64,000 nt of DNA, from positions 1-64,000 of the forward strand of contig JBBQWT010000010.1 of NCBI GenBank assembly GCA_038210375.1. Reading direction: 5' to 3'. Below, one piece after another: positions 16,862 to 25,866 of this stretch. This stretch comes from JBBQWT01 sp038210375. GTDB taxonomy: Bacteria; Acidobacteriota; Terriglobia; Terriglobales; Acidobacteriaceae. The position numbers and the translations under genes are program-made. Position 1 is the first letter of the stretch. Each line of letters begins with the position of its first letter. A model generated the notes under the pieces. The model did not search any database, was not told the origin of the DNA, and worked only from the letters and a program-made list of their open reading frames with translations.

Positions 16862-18303
16862 TGCTGCATAACATCACACTCCTGCGTTTTATCGACTACT
16901 GCAACACGGTCATCCTGCTGTACTTCATTTTCACCAACTTGATGTACACGCTGCTGATGGTGCTGTCGCTGTATTCGGTTTCGCTCTATTCGAAATTTGC
17001 CTCTCATCAGAGTTACGAGGAAATCGCGGATTCTCCGGCCACTCCTCCGGTGTCGCTCATCGTGCCTGCCTATAACGAAGCGCAATCGATCGTGCAGACG
17101 GTGCTGGCGCTGATGTCACTGAATTATCCGGAAAAAGAGATCATCGTGGTGGACGACGGATCGACCGACGACACCATCAACGTGCTGGTGCGCGAGTTCG
17201 GGCTTCTACGCATGGATTTCATTTATCGCGAATCCATCCCCGCCAAGCCGCCGCTGGCCTACTATTTCAATCCCGACCGTCCCGAGCTGATCGTGATGTA
17301 CAAGGAAAACGGCGGCAAGTCCGACGCCTTGAACGTCGGCATCAACATGGTGCACAGTCCTTACTTCTGCACCGTGGACGCCGATTCCATCATCGAAGCC
17401 GACGCCCTGCTGCGCCTCATGGCGCCGGTACTGCAGTCAAGCACCAACACCGTGGCCAGCGGCGGCGTGGTGCGCATCGCCAACGGCTGCACCCTGAGCA
17501 ACGGCCGGATCACCAAGATCGATCTGCCCAAGAAATGGCTGGAGCGGTGCCAGGTCGTTGAATATATAAGGACGTTCCTATTCGGGCGTCCCGGCTGGAA
17601 CCTGTTAAACGCCACCTTCATTGCCTCCGGCGCGCTCATGGTCCTGCACACAGAATCAGTGACCCTGGCCGGCGGTTATAGCTCCAACACCGTCACCGAA
17701 GACATTGAGATGATCGCCACCCTGCACCGTTTTCTGCGGGCCCGGGGCTGGAAATATCGCATGGTCTTCACCACCGAACCCATTTGCTGGACGGAAGCGC
17801 CGCACACCGTTCGCATGCTGGCCCGGCAGCGCCGCCGCTGGCAGTTGGGCTTGATGCAGACCGTGATGAAGCACAACGACATGATCGTCAATCCCACTTA
17901 TGGACCGGTGGGCATGTTGAGCATGCCTTTCCACGCCTACATGGAAGCCATGGGCTGCCTGATCGAGGCCGCCGGAACCATCCTGGTGCCGGTCTCGTTC
18001 ATCATCGGCATCATGCCCATCTGGCTTTTCCTGCTCATTCTTTTCCTGGCCATCGGCTACGGCACGCTGCTGTCGGTGGGCTCGGTGCTGCTGGAAGAGA
18101 CTACGATTCGCCGCTATCCACGCATGCGGCACACTTTGATTCTTATGTTCTACGCAGTCATCGAAAATTTTGGCTACAAGCAGATGGTCACTTTTTTCCG
18201 CGCCCATGCGATCCTGCAGTACTTCTTCGGCAAGCGCACCTGGGAGCATGTGGTTCATCGAGGCCTGGAACCGAGGGTGGTGGTGGAGGATTATGAAACT
18301 TAA
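16861..18303 (+). CDS. Processive family 2 glycosyltransferase (PgaC/BcsA-like polysaccharide synthase)
   Basis: A 480-residue membrane enzyme with one or two N-terminal membrane helices (~10-45), a cytoplasmic GT-A domain, and three or four C-terminal helices. Catalytic landmarks: VDDGSTDD (D98-D99), DAD at 173-175, TED at 279-281 (general-base region) and QRRRW at 323-327, the full set for processive beta-linking synthases such as those of PNAG, cellulose and hyaluronan. No PilZ domain follows the last helix, so c-di-GMP control, if any, is not through this chain. The polymer it makes cannot be deduced. The end overlaps the next gene by 11 bases. Confidence 0.93.
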   Translation: MLHNITLLRFIDYCNTVILLYFIFTNLMYTLLMVLSLYSVSLYSKFASHQSYEEIADSPATPPVSLIVPAYNEAQSIVQTVLALMSLNYPEKEIIVVDDGSTDDTINVLVREFGLLRMDFIYRESIPAKPPLAYYFNPDRPELIVMYKENGGKSDALNVGINMVHSPYFCTVDADSIIEADALLRLMAPVLQSSTNTVASGGVVRIANGCTLSNGRITKIDLPKKWLERCQVVEYIRTFLFGRPGWNLLNATFIASGALMVLHTESVTLAGGYSSNTVTEDIEMIATLHRFLRARGWKYRMVFTTEPICWTEAPHTVRMLARQRRRWQLGLMQTVMKHNDMIVNPTYGPVGMLSMPFHAYMEAMGCLIEAAGTILVPVSFIIGIMPIWLFLLILFLAIGYGTLLSVGSVLLEETTIRRYPRMRHTLILMFYAVIENFGYKQMVTFFRAHAILQYFFGKRTWEHVVHRGLEPRVVVEDYET

Positions 18304-21043
18304 GCTCTGGATATTTAACCGGATCGTTATCGGGATGATCATCTTCTTTGTCCTGATAGGGTTCTGGGAGTTTAAGTGGAAGCCGCAGTACCGTCCCCTG
18401 TATGAGGAGGGAGTGCAACACTTCCATCAAGGGGATTACCCGATGGCTCTGACCAAGCTGCGGGCGGCTTCCGATAAGGCCCCCAACGCTCTCGACGTGA
18501 TCCTGATGATGGGCTGGACGAACCTGAAGATGAAAAGGTTCGAAGAAGCTCGCGTGTATTTTGATCGCGCGCTGCGCATTGATCCCCGTCTGCGCGAAGC
18601 CCGTCTGGGCGCCGGCTTCGTGGCCCTCGAGACCGGCCGCGGCCGCATTGACACCGAGATGATGCATAAAGATGTCACCGATCACCCGGCTGATTCTGAC
18701 GTGAAAATTCTTTACGCGGGCGGCCTGGTGCAGGACGGCAAGAACCTCGAAGCCGCCCGGATCTATCGCCAGCTATTGAACGATAAGGACTACGGCGCCA
18801 CCGCCCGGGCCGAACTGGAAAATCTTTACGGACTCAAGGGCTCAACCGACCAGGTGCCCAACGACGAGCTGCCGCCCATCAACCGTCCGGCCCAGCTGCA
18901 GATGCGGTATCGCGCCAGTGAAGGCGCAATGTGGCAGCAAGGCGCGAGCGGGGGCTGGGAGAAGTTTTACGTCTCCGGCGTCAACCTGGGCACCAGCGCG
19001 CCCGGGTTCTTTCCCGGCGATCCGCCGGAAGATACCAAAGTGTATGGCGACTGGCTGCGCCAGGCGGGAGAAATGAATGCGCGCGCGGTCAGGATTTTCA
19101 CCCTGCTGCCGCCCGCCTTCTATCGCGCCTACAAAAACCAGATGAGTTCGGGGAAGGCCCCGGCGCTGTATCAGCAGATACTTTTCAGCGACCCCGCCAA
19201 CCGCAACCTGTATGAAGCCAAATTTATGGACGAGGCGCGCGCTCAGGTTCGCGATGTCGTCGATGCCCTCCACGGTCATGGCAACGTGGCCCGGCGCCGC
19301 GGCTCCTCCGGCGGAATTTATGACAGCAATATCGCCGGCCACGTGGGCGCTTTTATTCTTGCCCGCGACGTGACCCCGGCGGTGGCGGTGCGCACCAACT
19401 CCATCAACGGCGATCACAAGAGCTACGAAGGCAAGTATGTGACCGTCTCCAACGCGACCCCCACCGAAGTGTGGTTCGCCGAAATGATGAATTACCTCAT
19501 CACCTACGAGGAAGATACCTATAACTGGCAGCATCCCGTGGCCATCGCCAACTGGGCCGGCAACGAGGGTCTGCCCCATCCCACCGAAGAGGCTTCTGAA
19601 TATCACGACGCCATGGTGGTCGATGAATCCAAGTTCCACGTCACTCCCAAGTATGGCGCGGGCATGTTTGCCGCCTACGGCATCTATCCTTATTACCCCG
19701 ATTTTCTTCTTTTCGAATCGAAGTACGTGAACTCGCGTGACAACCAGGGCCCCAACCCCATGGCCGGTTATATTCGCGACCTGAAGGCCCACGTGCCCTA
19801 TCCCGTGGTAATCACCGAATACGGAGTGCCGAACTCGATTGGGGTCGCGCGTTACCAGCCCATCAATGATTGGAATGAAGGCGGGCATAGCGAAGTAGAG
19901 CAGGCGCAGATGCTGACGCGGATTACCCGCGGCCTGCGTGACGCCGGGGCCGCCGGCGGTTTGGTCTTCGAGCTGTCGGATGAGTGGTACAAGACCACTT
20001 GGATCACCGCCGGCTTTGAGGTCCCTGAAGACCGGCGCGCCATATGGCTCAACGAGCTGACGCCGGCCAAGAGATTCGGAATGATCGGCTATCACACCCG
20101 TAACTGGAAGCTTTTTGCCGGGGACGCCGCCGGTTGGAACAGCGCCACCACCGTGTACGATTCCGCCAGCACCTCGTCCACCGGCGATGGCTTTGACGCC
20201 GATCGCACCGTCACCGGAGTAAAGGCCGCGGCCGATGAGGCCTTCCTCTACCTGCGATTGCAAATGAAGTGCCTGGATTGCACCGGCTCCGCCCACGATG
20301 GCAAGACCCATTTCGCGCAAGCCCCCCTGGCGGTCGCCATCAATACCCTTCCTGACAAAGCGGGCAGCCGAAAACTGCCTTTCGGAAACGTTAATCTGCC
20401 GTCGGGCGCCAACTTCCTGCTTTATTTTGGCGGGGACCAGGCGCGGCTGATGGTGGCCGATAACTACAACCCGTATGAAACCAAGCCTCGCGGCGGCTGG
20501 CCCACCCAGCCGGAAATTTCCTTGCGAAAATCGTTTACCCCCAGCCTGGGTGAAGCCGGCTTCAATGACCTGGTCAACGAGCCTAACCCGCCACGCTACG
20601 CCCCCAACGGCGCGCGCTTCCCGGGCAAGCAATACGATCGCAGCATTCTGCGGCGCGGCAACGGCAATCCCCAGGCCGGCGACTATGATTCGCTGGCGGA
20701 GTGGAACGCCGACGCCCGCGCGGGTGTAATCCTGGTCCGCATTCCCTGGGGAAAACTGCTCTATACCGATCCCACACGGCGCTCGGTCTTCAGCGGATTT
20801 GATGGGAATTCTCACGTCACCACCAGTTCCTCAGATGGTGTGGAGATTTCGGTCTTTGGTCTCAAGCCCGGCGCTAATGCCGCCGATATGGGTTCGGCCA
20901 CCGTGGCCTCCAGCTTGCCCGCCATGAACGGCTCGCAGGGTTCGAAACCCAAACTGTATGCCTGGGAGCCATGGGATTCAGTGAAACTTGACCCCTATGT
21001 GAAGAAGGCGTATTACGCGATGCAAAAAGAATTCGCGCATTAG
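18293..21043 (+). CDS. Membrane-anchored TPR / glycoside-hydrolase-like / beta-domain hybrid
   Basis: A 916-residue protein. Residues ~7-27 are a membrane anchor; ~40-180 are TPR repeats (for example GDYPMALTKLRAASDKAPN, RFEEARVYFDRALRIDP); ~220-600 look like a (beta/alpha)8 glycosidase of clan-A style, with FYVSGVNLGTSAPG at the start, WAGNEG as possible acid/base Glu and VVITEYGVPNS as possible nucleophile Glu, ending GGLVFELSDEWYKTTW. The last ~280 residues look like a beta-rich carbohydrate-binding (DOMON/CBM9-like) region. ATG at 18293 lies behind GGAGGAT and overlaps the GT2 gene. Probably a periplasmic enzyme that trims or guides the nascent polymer, a place PgaB or BcsZ takes elsewhere. 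Domain calls are by eye. Confidence 0.8.
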   Translation: MKLKLWIFNRIVIGMIIFFVLIGFWEFKWKPQYRPLYEEGVQHFHQGDYPMALTKLRAASDKAPNALDVILMMGWTNLKMKRFEEARVYFDRALRIDPRLREARLGAGFVALETGRGRIDTEMMHKDVTDHPADSDVKILYAGGLVQDGKNLEAARIYRQLLNDKDYGATARAELENLYGLKGSTDQVPNDELPPINRPAQLQMRYRASEGAMWQQGASGGWEKFYVSGVNLGTSAPGFFPGDPPEDTKVYGDWLRQAGEMNARAVRIFTLLPPAFYRAYKNQMSSGKAPALYQQILFSDPANRNLYEAKFMDEARAQVRDVVDALHGHGNVARRRGSSGGIYDSNIAGHVGAFILARDVTPAVAVRTNSINGDHKSYEGKYVTVSNATPTEVWFAEMMNYLITYEEDTYNWQHPVAIANWAGNEGLPHPTEEASEYHDAMVVDESKFHVTPKYGAGMFAAYGIYPYYPDFLLFESKYVNSRDNQGPNPMAGYIRDLKAHVPYPVVITEYGVPNSIGVARYQPINDWNEGGHSEVEQAQMLTRITRGLRDAGAAGGLVFELSDEWYKTTWITAGFEVPEDRRAIWLNELTPAKRFGMIGYHTRNWKLFAGDAAGWNSATTVYDSASTSSTGDGFDADRTVTGVKAAADEAFLYLRLQMKCLDCTGSAHDGKTHFAQAPLAVAINTLPDKAGSRKLPFGNVNLPSGANFLLYFGGDQARLMVADNYNPYETKPRGGWPTQPEISLRKSFTPSLGEAGFNDLVNEPNPPRYAPNGARFPGKQYDRSILRRGNGNPQAGDYDSLAEWNADARAGVILVRIPWGKLLYTDPTRRSVFSGFDGNSHVTTSSSDGVEISVFGLKPGANAADMGSATVASSLPAMNGSQGSKPKLYAWEPWDSVKLDPYVKKAYYAMQKEFAH

Positions 21044-21174
21044 GCGCGGTCAGGAAAAGGTGCCGTGCTAACCTCTTGACGACCGTAATTTGATTCGATA
21101 TTCATGAGAAGTAACACAATCGAATTTTCCAATTCATTCACCGCAGACCTAACCCGCTTTTGGAGAGCAAGTCG

Positions 21175-22434
21175 ATGACGTTAAAAGTAAGATCTTGTGC
21201 GCTGTCTCTGGTGGTGGTTCTTTTTACCGCGCCGGGGATGGTCTGGGCCATGGCGCCAAAAATGCAGGAACAGGACGTCGACGTCGTAGCCAAGGCCCGT
21301 AATCTTTCACGCCAGGGCAAGGAATATCGCGGCGAGGCCTTGAAGCTGCTGGAAGACCGGCTGGCCGAACGTCCCACCGACGGCGATGCGCGCACCTTGT
21401 ACGGCGTGGTGCTTTCCTGGGAAGGCCGCTATGACGAATCCCGCGAACAGCTGAGCCGGGTGCTGGCCAAGAACCCCGACCACAGCGACGCCCTGCCCGC
21501 CCTGATCAATGTCGAGCTCTGGTCCGACCATCCCGAGCGCGCCGAACAGCTTGCCCGCGAGGCCCTGCTGCGCCACCCCGATGACACCCAGCTTATGTAC
21601 GCGCAGGCGCGCGCCCTGCGCAATATGCACCAGGAAAAAGAAGCCATTCAGACCGTCGACCGCCTGCTGGCCTATGACCCGAATAATAGCGACGCTCGCA
21701 ACATGCGCCGGTCACTGGAACAAGTAGTGCGCGCGTGGGAAGTCAGCGTCGATCACGCCTACGATTTCTTCAGCGATGGGCGCGGTGGCCAGCATCTCAC
21801 CTACTTTCAGGTAAGACGCGGAACTTATGCCGGCTCCGTGATCGGGCGCTTCAACATCGCCAATCGGTTCGGCAAGACCAGCTATCAGGAGGAAGTGGAT
21901 TTTTATCCCAGCTTCCGGCCCGGCACCTACGGGTACCTGAACGTCGGAATTTCCGATGCCATTCTCTTTCCCCGCTACCGTGTGGGAGCCGATCTTTACC
22001 AGACTTTGCCAAAGTCCTTCGAGGGTTCTATTGGATACCGTCATCTGGGCTTTAGTGACGGCGTCAATATCTGGACGTTCGCCCTGGCCAAGTATCACGG
22101 CAACTGGCTGTACACCGGACGCGAATTCCTGACGCCCAGCGATATCGGAGTTTCCAAGACGACCCTGCTGAGTGCCCGCAGGTTCCTCGGCCCCGAAGGC
22201 AATCATGATTACGTGCAGTTCAAGTACAGCCGCGGGGCATCGCCGGCGCTGGCCACTACCAACCTGGGCATCGAATCCCTCGATTCGCAGAGGTTTTCGG
22301 TTGATTTCGACAAGACCTTCCTCAGTCGGTGGGCCGCGGCATTCTCTACCGGGGTCGCCTCCGAACAGCAGATCAACGGAAATTCGTCTTTACGCCGCTA
22401 TAGCGTGGAAGGAACTCTTTACTACCGCTTCTAA
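21175..22434 (+). CDS. TPR protein with YaiO-type outer-membrane beta-barrel
   Basis: A 419-residue exported protein. Residues 1-25 are a signal peptide (MTLKVRSCALSLVVV ... VWA). Residues ~35-185 are TPR helices (DARTLYGVVLSWEGRYDESREQLSRVLAKNPDHSDAL is split over two repeats). From ~190 to the end it alternates short hydrophobic beta strands typical of the YaiO family outer-membrane barrel and ends YYRF, the aromatic C-terminus recognised by the BAM machinery. TPR plus barrel is the arrangement of PgaA and BcsC, which export polymer through the outer membrane. ATG at 21175 follows GGAG; a TTG at 21160 is in frame but worse placed. It begins 131 bp after the hybrid gene. Confidence 0.85.
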   Translation: MTLKVRSCALSLVVVLFTAPGMVWAMAPKMQEQDVDVVAKARNLSRQGKEYRGEALKLLEDRLAERPTDGDARTLYGVVLSWEGRYDESREQLSRVLAKNPDHSDALPALINVELWSDHPERAEQLAREALLRHPDDTQLMYAQARALRNMHQEKEAIQTVDRLLAYDPNNSDARNMRRSLEQVVRAWEVSVDHAYDFFSDGRGGQHLTYFQVRRGTYAGSVIGRFNIANRFGKTSYQEEVDFYPSFRPGTYGYLNVGISDAILFPRYRVGADLYQTLPKSFEGSIGYRHLGFSDGVNIWTFALAKYHGNWLYTGREFLTPSDIGVSKTTLLSARRFLGPEGNHDYVQFKYSRGASPALATTNLGIESLDSQRFSVDFDKTFLSRWAAAFSTGVASEQQINGNSSLRRYSVEGTLYYRF

Positions 22435-22451
22435 GGTGAACTTAATCCATA

Positions 22452-23350
22452 ATGGCTAATCCCTCTAGAGATCAGATCGTTAAGATTGTCGTCCCTTTAT
22501 TCATCGTCGCGGTCTTCCTGGCGTTTCTTTCCTGAAGCCTGATTTTTTCAAGGGCGGAACCAAGTTGTCGCCCGATGAATCCAGCAAGTTGAACGTCGAG
22601 GCCAAGGCCGATATTTCCGACGCCAAGTATCAGGAAGCCTTGAAGCCCCTGTTGCGCTTGAACCGCGCCTACCCCGACAATCACATTTATTTAGAGGAAC
22701 TGGCCGAGACCTACGGTCATCTGAATCAGCCTACCGACGAAGCGCACTATTGGGAAAAATACATTGACCACTCTCCCACGCCGCTGGTGGGCTGCCCCGC
22801 GCTACCCCATGCCTACGAAAAATTGGGGGACTCGCATGAAAAGGAAATTATCGCCGCCTACGAGCGTTGCCTGGCGCTTGATCCCGCCAACAGCGATTCC
22901 ATTTTCTTCCTCGCGCATTACCTGGAAAACGCCGGGCAGCCCGACCGCGCCCTCGAGCTCTACCAGAAGGGCATCGCCCTCGCTCCCAACTATTCCGACC
23001 TGCGACTGGGGCAGGCCCGCATCTGGTATCGCCAGGACAAGATTGCCGAAGCTAAACAGGCCACCGAGGCGGTCCTGGCCAAGAACCCCAATTATCTCGA
23101 TGCCCTGCTGTTGATGGGCATGATGTATTACAAAGAAAATAATTATGAAAAGGCCAAGGAGTATCTGAATCGCGGCACCAAGATCTCTGACACCTATGTG
23201 GATTTCCACGTGCAGCTGGCTCGCGTCGCCGATGACCAGAAGGATTACAACGAAGAGATGCGGCAGTACAGCCGCCTGGTGGAGCTCCGGCCCAATGAAG
23301 CCCGCTATCGCAACAAGTTGACTTCGTTGATCGCCGCGCAGAAAAAATGA
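22452..23350 (+). pseudogene. Membrane-anchored TPR protein, frameshifted after the anchor
   Basis: ATG at 22452 opens a frame for MANPSRDQIVKIV and a hydrophobic anchor (VVPLFIVAVFLAFLS), then meets TGA at 22533-22535. If C22532 is re-read (-1 shift), translation continues as LKPDFFKGGTKLSPDESS into a 261-residue TPR domain ending at 23350, with repeats such as YQEALKPLLRLNRAYPDN, RALELYQKGIALAPN and KAKEYLNRGTK. So the gene is best explained as one anchor-plus-TPR protein that has lost one C. If not repaired, a soluble product could start at TTG 22565. The end overlaps the next gene by ATGA. Role: probably a scaffold in the polysaccharide machine. Confidence 0.7.
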
Positions 23351-25866
23351 AAACCCCGCGCCTCGTTTTTTTCCTGGCGAGGTTTTTGTTCGCCTTCTTC
23401 GTACTTTTTACCTCCGGTTACTGCCTTCTCACGTTCATCCCCTTTACCTACCAGCAATTCCACGTTGGCGATCTTCTTCTCTGGCTGACGGTCTTCGTTA
23501 AATACCACCCCTTCATTTACCTGGCCGCCCTGGGCCTTGTGGCCCCCACCCTGCTCGAATCGCGGCCGAACAAGGCCACCCATGCCGCGGTAACCGGGTT
23601 TCTGGCGGTGTATCTGCTGGCCGGGGTTGCCCTGGTCATCCACCCCCTGCTGATCAACCTGCGCAACGACAGCATGAGCCTGGTGTGGTGCATGATATCG
23701 CTCACTCCGATGTTGTGGATCGGGGTGATCGACTGGCTGGAGCATCGCGACCTCATCGCCTGGGAAGGGTCTGATACCGATGAGGATTACCGCACGTTTC
23801 GCGCCGGCTGGCAGGCCGCGCTTTTTGTGGCAACGATTTATGCCCTGGGTGTCATCGTGCACTCTGGGTTTTCCAAAACCAATACCTTCAGCTTCGCGGA
23901 ATGGATGGTGGGCTTCGGCTGGAGCCTGCTCACCCACATGGTATTTTTCATGGGCATCTTTCTGGTGCTGCATTCATTCCGGTCGCTGGCGTCGATGCTG
24001 CCGCGTCCCAAGCGAACCGACTTCATTCTTACCACCGGCTTGTCGGTGGCTCTGATCTGGCTGGTGATTCGTTTCCTGATTTTCCCCACCGTTTCTTTTG
24101 GCGGTAATCTCGCCAGCCTGGTGGCTTTCATGCTGGCGCTGGGAACGGTTTTTATTTTCGCCGGCACCGCCCTGCGCCTGTATCAGCCGCAGCAGGGCCC
24201 CATCGAAAGCGGTATCGCCCTCCTGTTCACGCCCATGCGCTTCGCGCGCTTCTATTCGGTCATCGGCAAGCTGGGCTATATCGCCGCCCTGGCGGTGGTG
24301 GCTTATGCCCTCGAAGCCCGCTTCGCGCTGATGGATTGGAACTACGTCCTGCAGCGCCTGGTGGCGCTGGTCATCTGGATGGTGGCCTTCGCCGGTTTTT
24401 ACGAGATGGCCTACCAGGGCAAGAACCGGCGCACCCACCTGTTCTTCTATGCCATCGCCGGATGCACGGTCATCCTCTATACCGCGCTGCTGCGTTTCGA
24501 GCCTGGCATCGATGTCCGCATCAACGGCGTGCCCACCGAGGTCTCACGCGCCCTCGATGAATACGCCGGGTACGACGCATCCTTCAAAGTGGCCCACGAG
24601 ATGCTGACGCCCATCCAGGGGGGCGCCGGGGTGGACACCTTCTACGGCTTCCTGGCACAGAATACCAACATCCCCCGGTCGGAACACATTGATCCCGTTG
24701 ACATCAAACTGGTTCCCAATCTCACTGCCAGCACCCGGCGCAAGCCCAACATCTTCATTTTTGTCGTGGACAGCCTGCGCCGCGACTACGTTTCCGCCTA
24801 CAACCCCGCGGTGAACTTCACCCCGGCGATGGGCAGCTTCGCCAAAGAGAGCCTGGTAATGCAGAATGCCTTCACCCGTTACGGCGGCACCGGCCTCTCC
24901 GAGCCTTCCATCTGGGTGGGTGGCATGATCCTGCACAAGCAATACATCACCCCGTTCTTCCCCATGAATACCCTGCAGAAGATGCTCGACGTGGACAAGT
25001 ATCAGAGCTTCATTACCGTGGACCCTATCCTGCGAGTGGTGGTCGCGCCCTCGCCATCGATTACCGAGCTCGATACCGACGCCACCATCGGGACCTACGA
25101 TTTCTGCCAGAGCCTGACCGAACTGAGCGGCAAGCTCAGCGAACGCAACGATCCGGAAAGACCCATCTTCGCCTACACCCAGCCGCAGAACATTCACATC
25201 TCGGTAATCGATCGCGAAAATCGTTCGGTGCCGCCGGGGGAAAGTTATCCCGGGTTCAACGCGCCCTATGCGTCGCGCTTGAAGCGCATTGACGGCTGCT
25301 TCGGCACCTTCATCCAATATTTGAAGAAGAGCGGTCTCTACGCCAACAGCATCGTCATATTGACCGCCGACCACGGAGACTCATTGGGCGAAGGCGGCCG
25401 CTGGGGACACGCCTACACCATCTTCCCCGAGATCGTGCGCATTCCTTTGATCATGCACCTGCCGGCATGGATCACCGGCGCATATTCCAGCGACGAAAAA
25501 GCCCTGACATTTACCACCGACATCACGCCCAGCCTGTATTACCTTCTGGGCCACGGACCGCTGGTGAACAACGACCTCTTCGGGCAATCGCTGTTCAGCG
25601 AAGCCGGCACGCCCGCCGCCACTCACCTGCACGATAATTACCTGGAAGTATCGAGCTACGCCCCGGTGTACGGCATCCTCAGCCACAACGGGCACGCGCT
25701 CTACATAGCCGATGGCGTCAGCTATAAGGATTACAACTACGAACTGCTGGCCGGCCCCGCCGGCCAATCCCGGCCCGTATCGGACTCGGTGCGCGCGGAG
25801 GAACAGCAACTGATTCGCGACGAGGTTTTGAAGATTGGCCGGTTTTACGGGTACCGGGAACCGTAA
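23347..25866 (+). CDS. Membrane-bound alkaline-phosphatase-superfamily transferase/sulfatase (LtaS-like layout)
   Basis: An 839-residue protein. The first ~400 residues contain about ten hydrophobic segments, the rest is a sulfatase-fold domain: NIFIFVVDSLRRDY (metal ligand D475), GGTGLSEPS with T515 where sulfatases carry Cys/Ser, and TADHGDSLGEGG ... WGHAY at ~673-690 with metal-binding D, H and H. A threonine nucleophile and a membrane N-terminal half are features of phosphoglycerol and phosphoethanolamine transferases (LtaS, MdoB, EptA) rather than sulfatases. As last gene of the polysaccharide operon it probably adds a phospho-substituent to the polymer, but a sulfatase role cannot be excluded. 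Confidence 0.85.
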   Translation: MKTPRLVFFLARFLFAFFVLFTSGYCLLTFIPFTYQQFHVGDLLLWLTVFVKYHPFIYLAALGLVAPTLLESRPNKATHAAVTGFLAVYLLAGVALVIHPLLINLRNDSMSLVWCMISLTPMLWIGVIDWLEHRDLIAWEGSDTDEDYRTFRAGWQAALFVATIYALGVIVHSGFSKTNTFSFAEWMVGFGWSLLTHMVFFMGIFLVLHSFRSLASMLPRPKRTDFILTTGLSVALIWLVIRFLIFPTVSFGGNLASLVAFMLALGTVFIFAGTALRLYQPQQGPIESGIALLFTPMRFARFYSVIGKLGYIAALAVVAYALEARFALMDWNYVLQRLVALVIWMVAFAGFYEMAYQGKNRRTHLFFYAIAGCTVILYTALLRFEPGIDVRINGVPTEVSRALDEYAGYDASFKVAHEMLTPIQGGAGVDTFYGFLAQNTNIPRSEHIDPVDIKLVPNLTASTRRKPNIFIFVVDSLRRDYVSAYNPAVNFTPAMGSFAKESLVMQNAFTRYGGTGLSEPSIWVGGMILHKQYITPFFPMNTLQKMLDVDKYQSFITVDPILRVVVAPSPSITELDTDATIGTYDFCQSLTELSGKLSERNDPERPIFAYTQPQNIHISVIDRENRSVPPGESYPGFNAPYASRLKRIDGCFGTFIQYLKKSGLYANSIVILTADHGDSLGEGGRWGHAYTIFPEIVRIPLIMHLPAWITGAYSSDEKALTFTTDITPSLYYLLGHGPLVNNDLFGQSLFSEAGTPAATHLHDNYLEVSSYAPVYGILSHNGHALYIADGVSYKDYNYELLAGPAGQSRPVSDSVRAEEQQLIRDEVLKIGRFYGYREP

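Noticed and set aside
18842..20815. Very long minus-strand frame (657 codons) inside the hybrid gene
   Set aside because: Full antisense overlap with a gene whose domains are recognisable; the composition (Gly/Val/His-rich) is that of a shadow frame.
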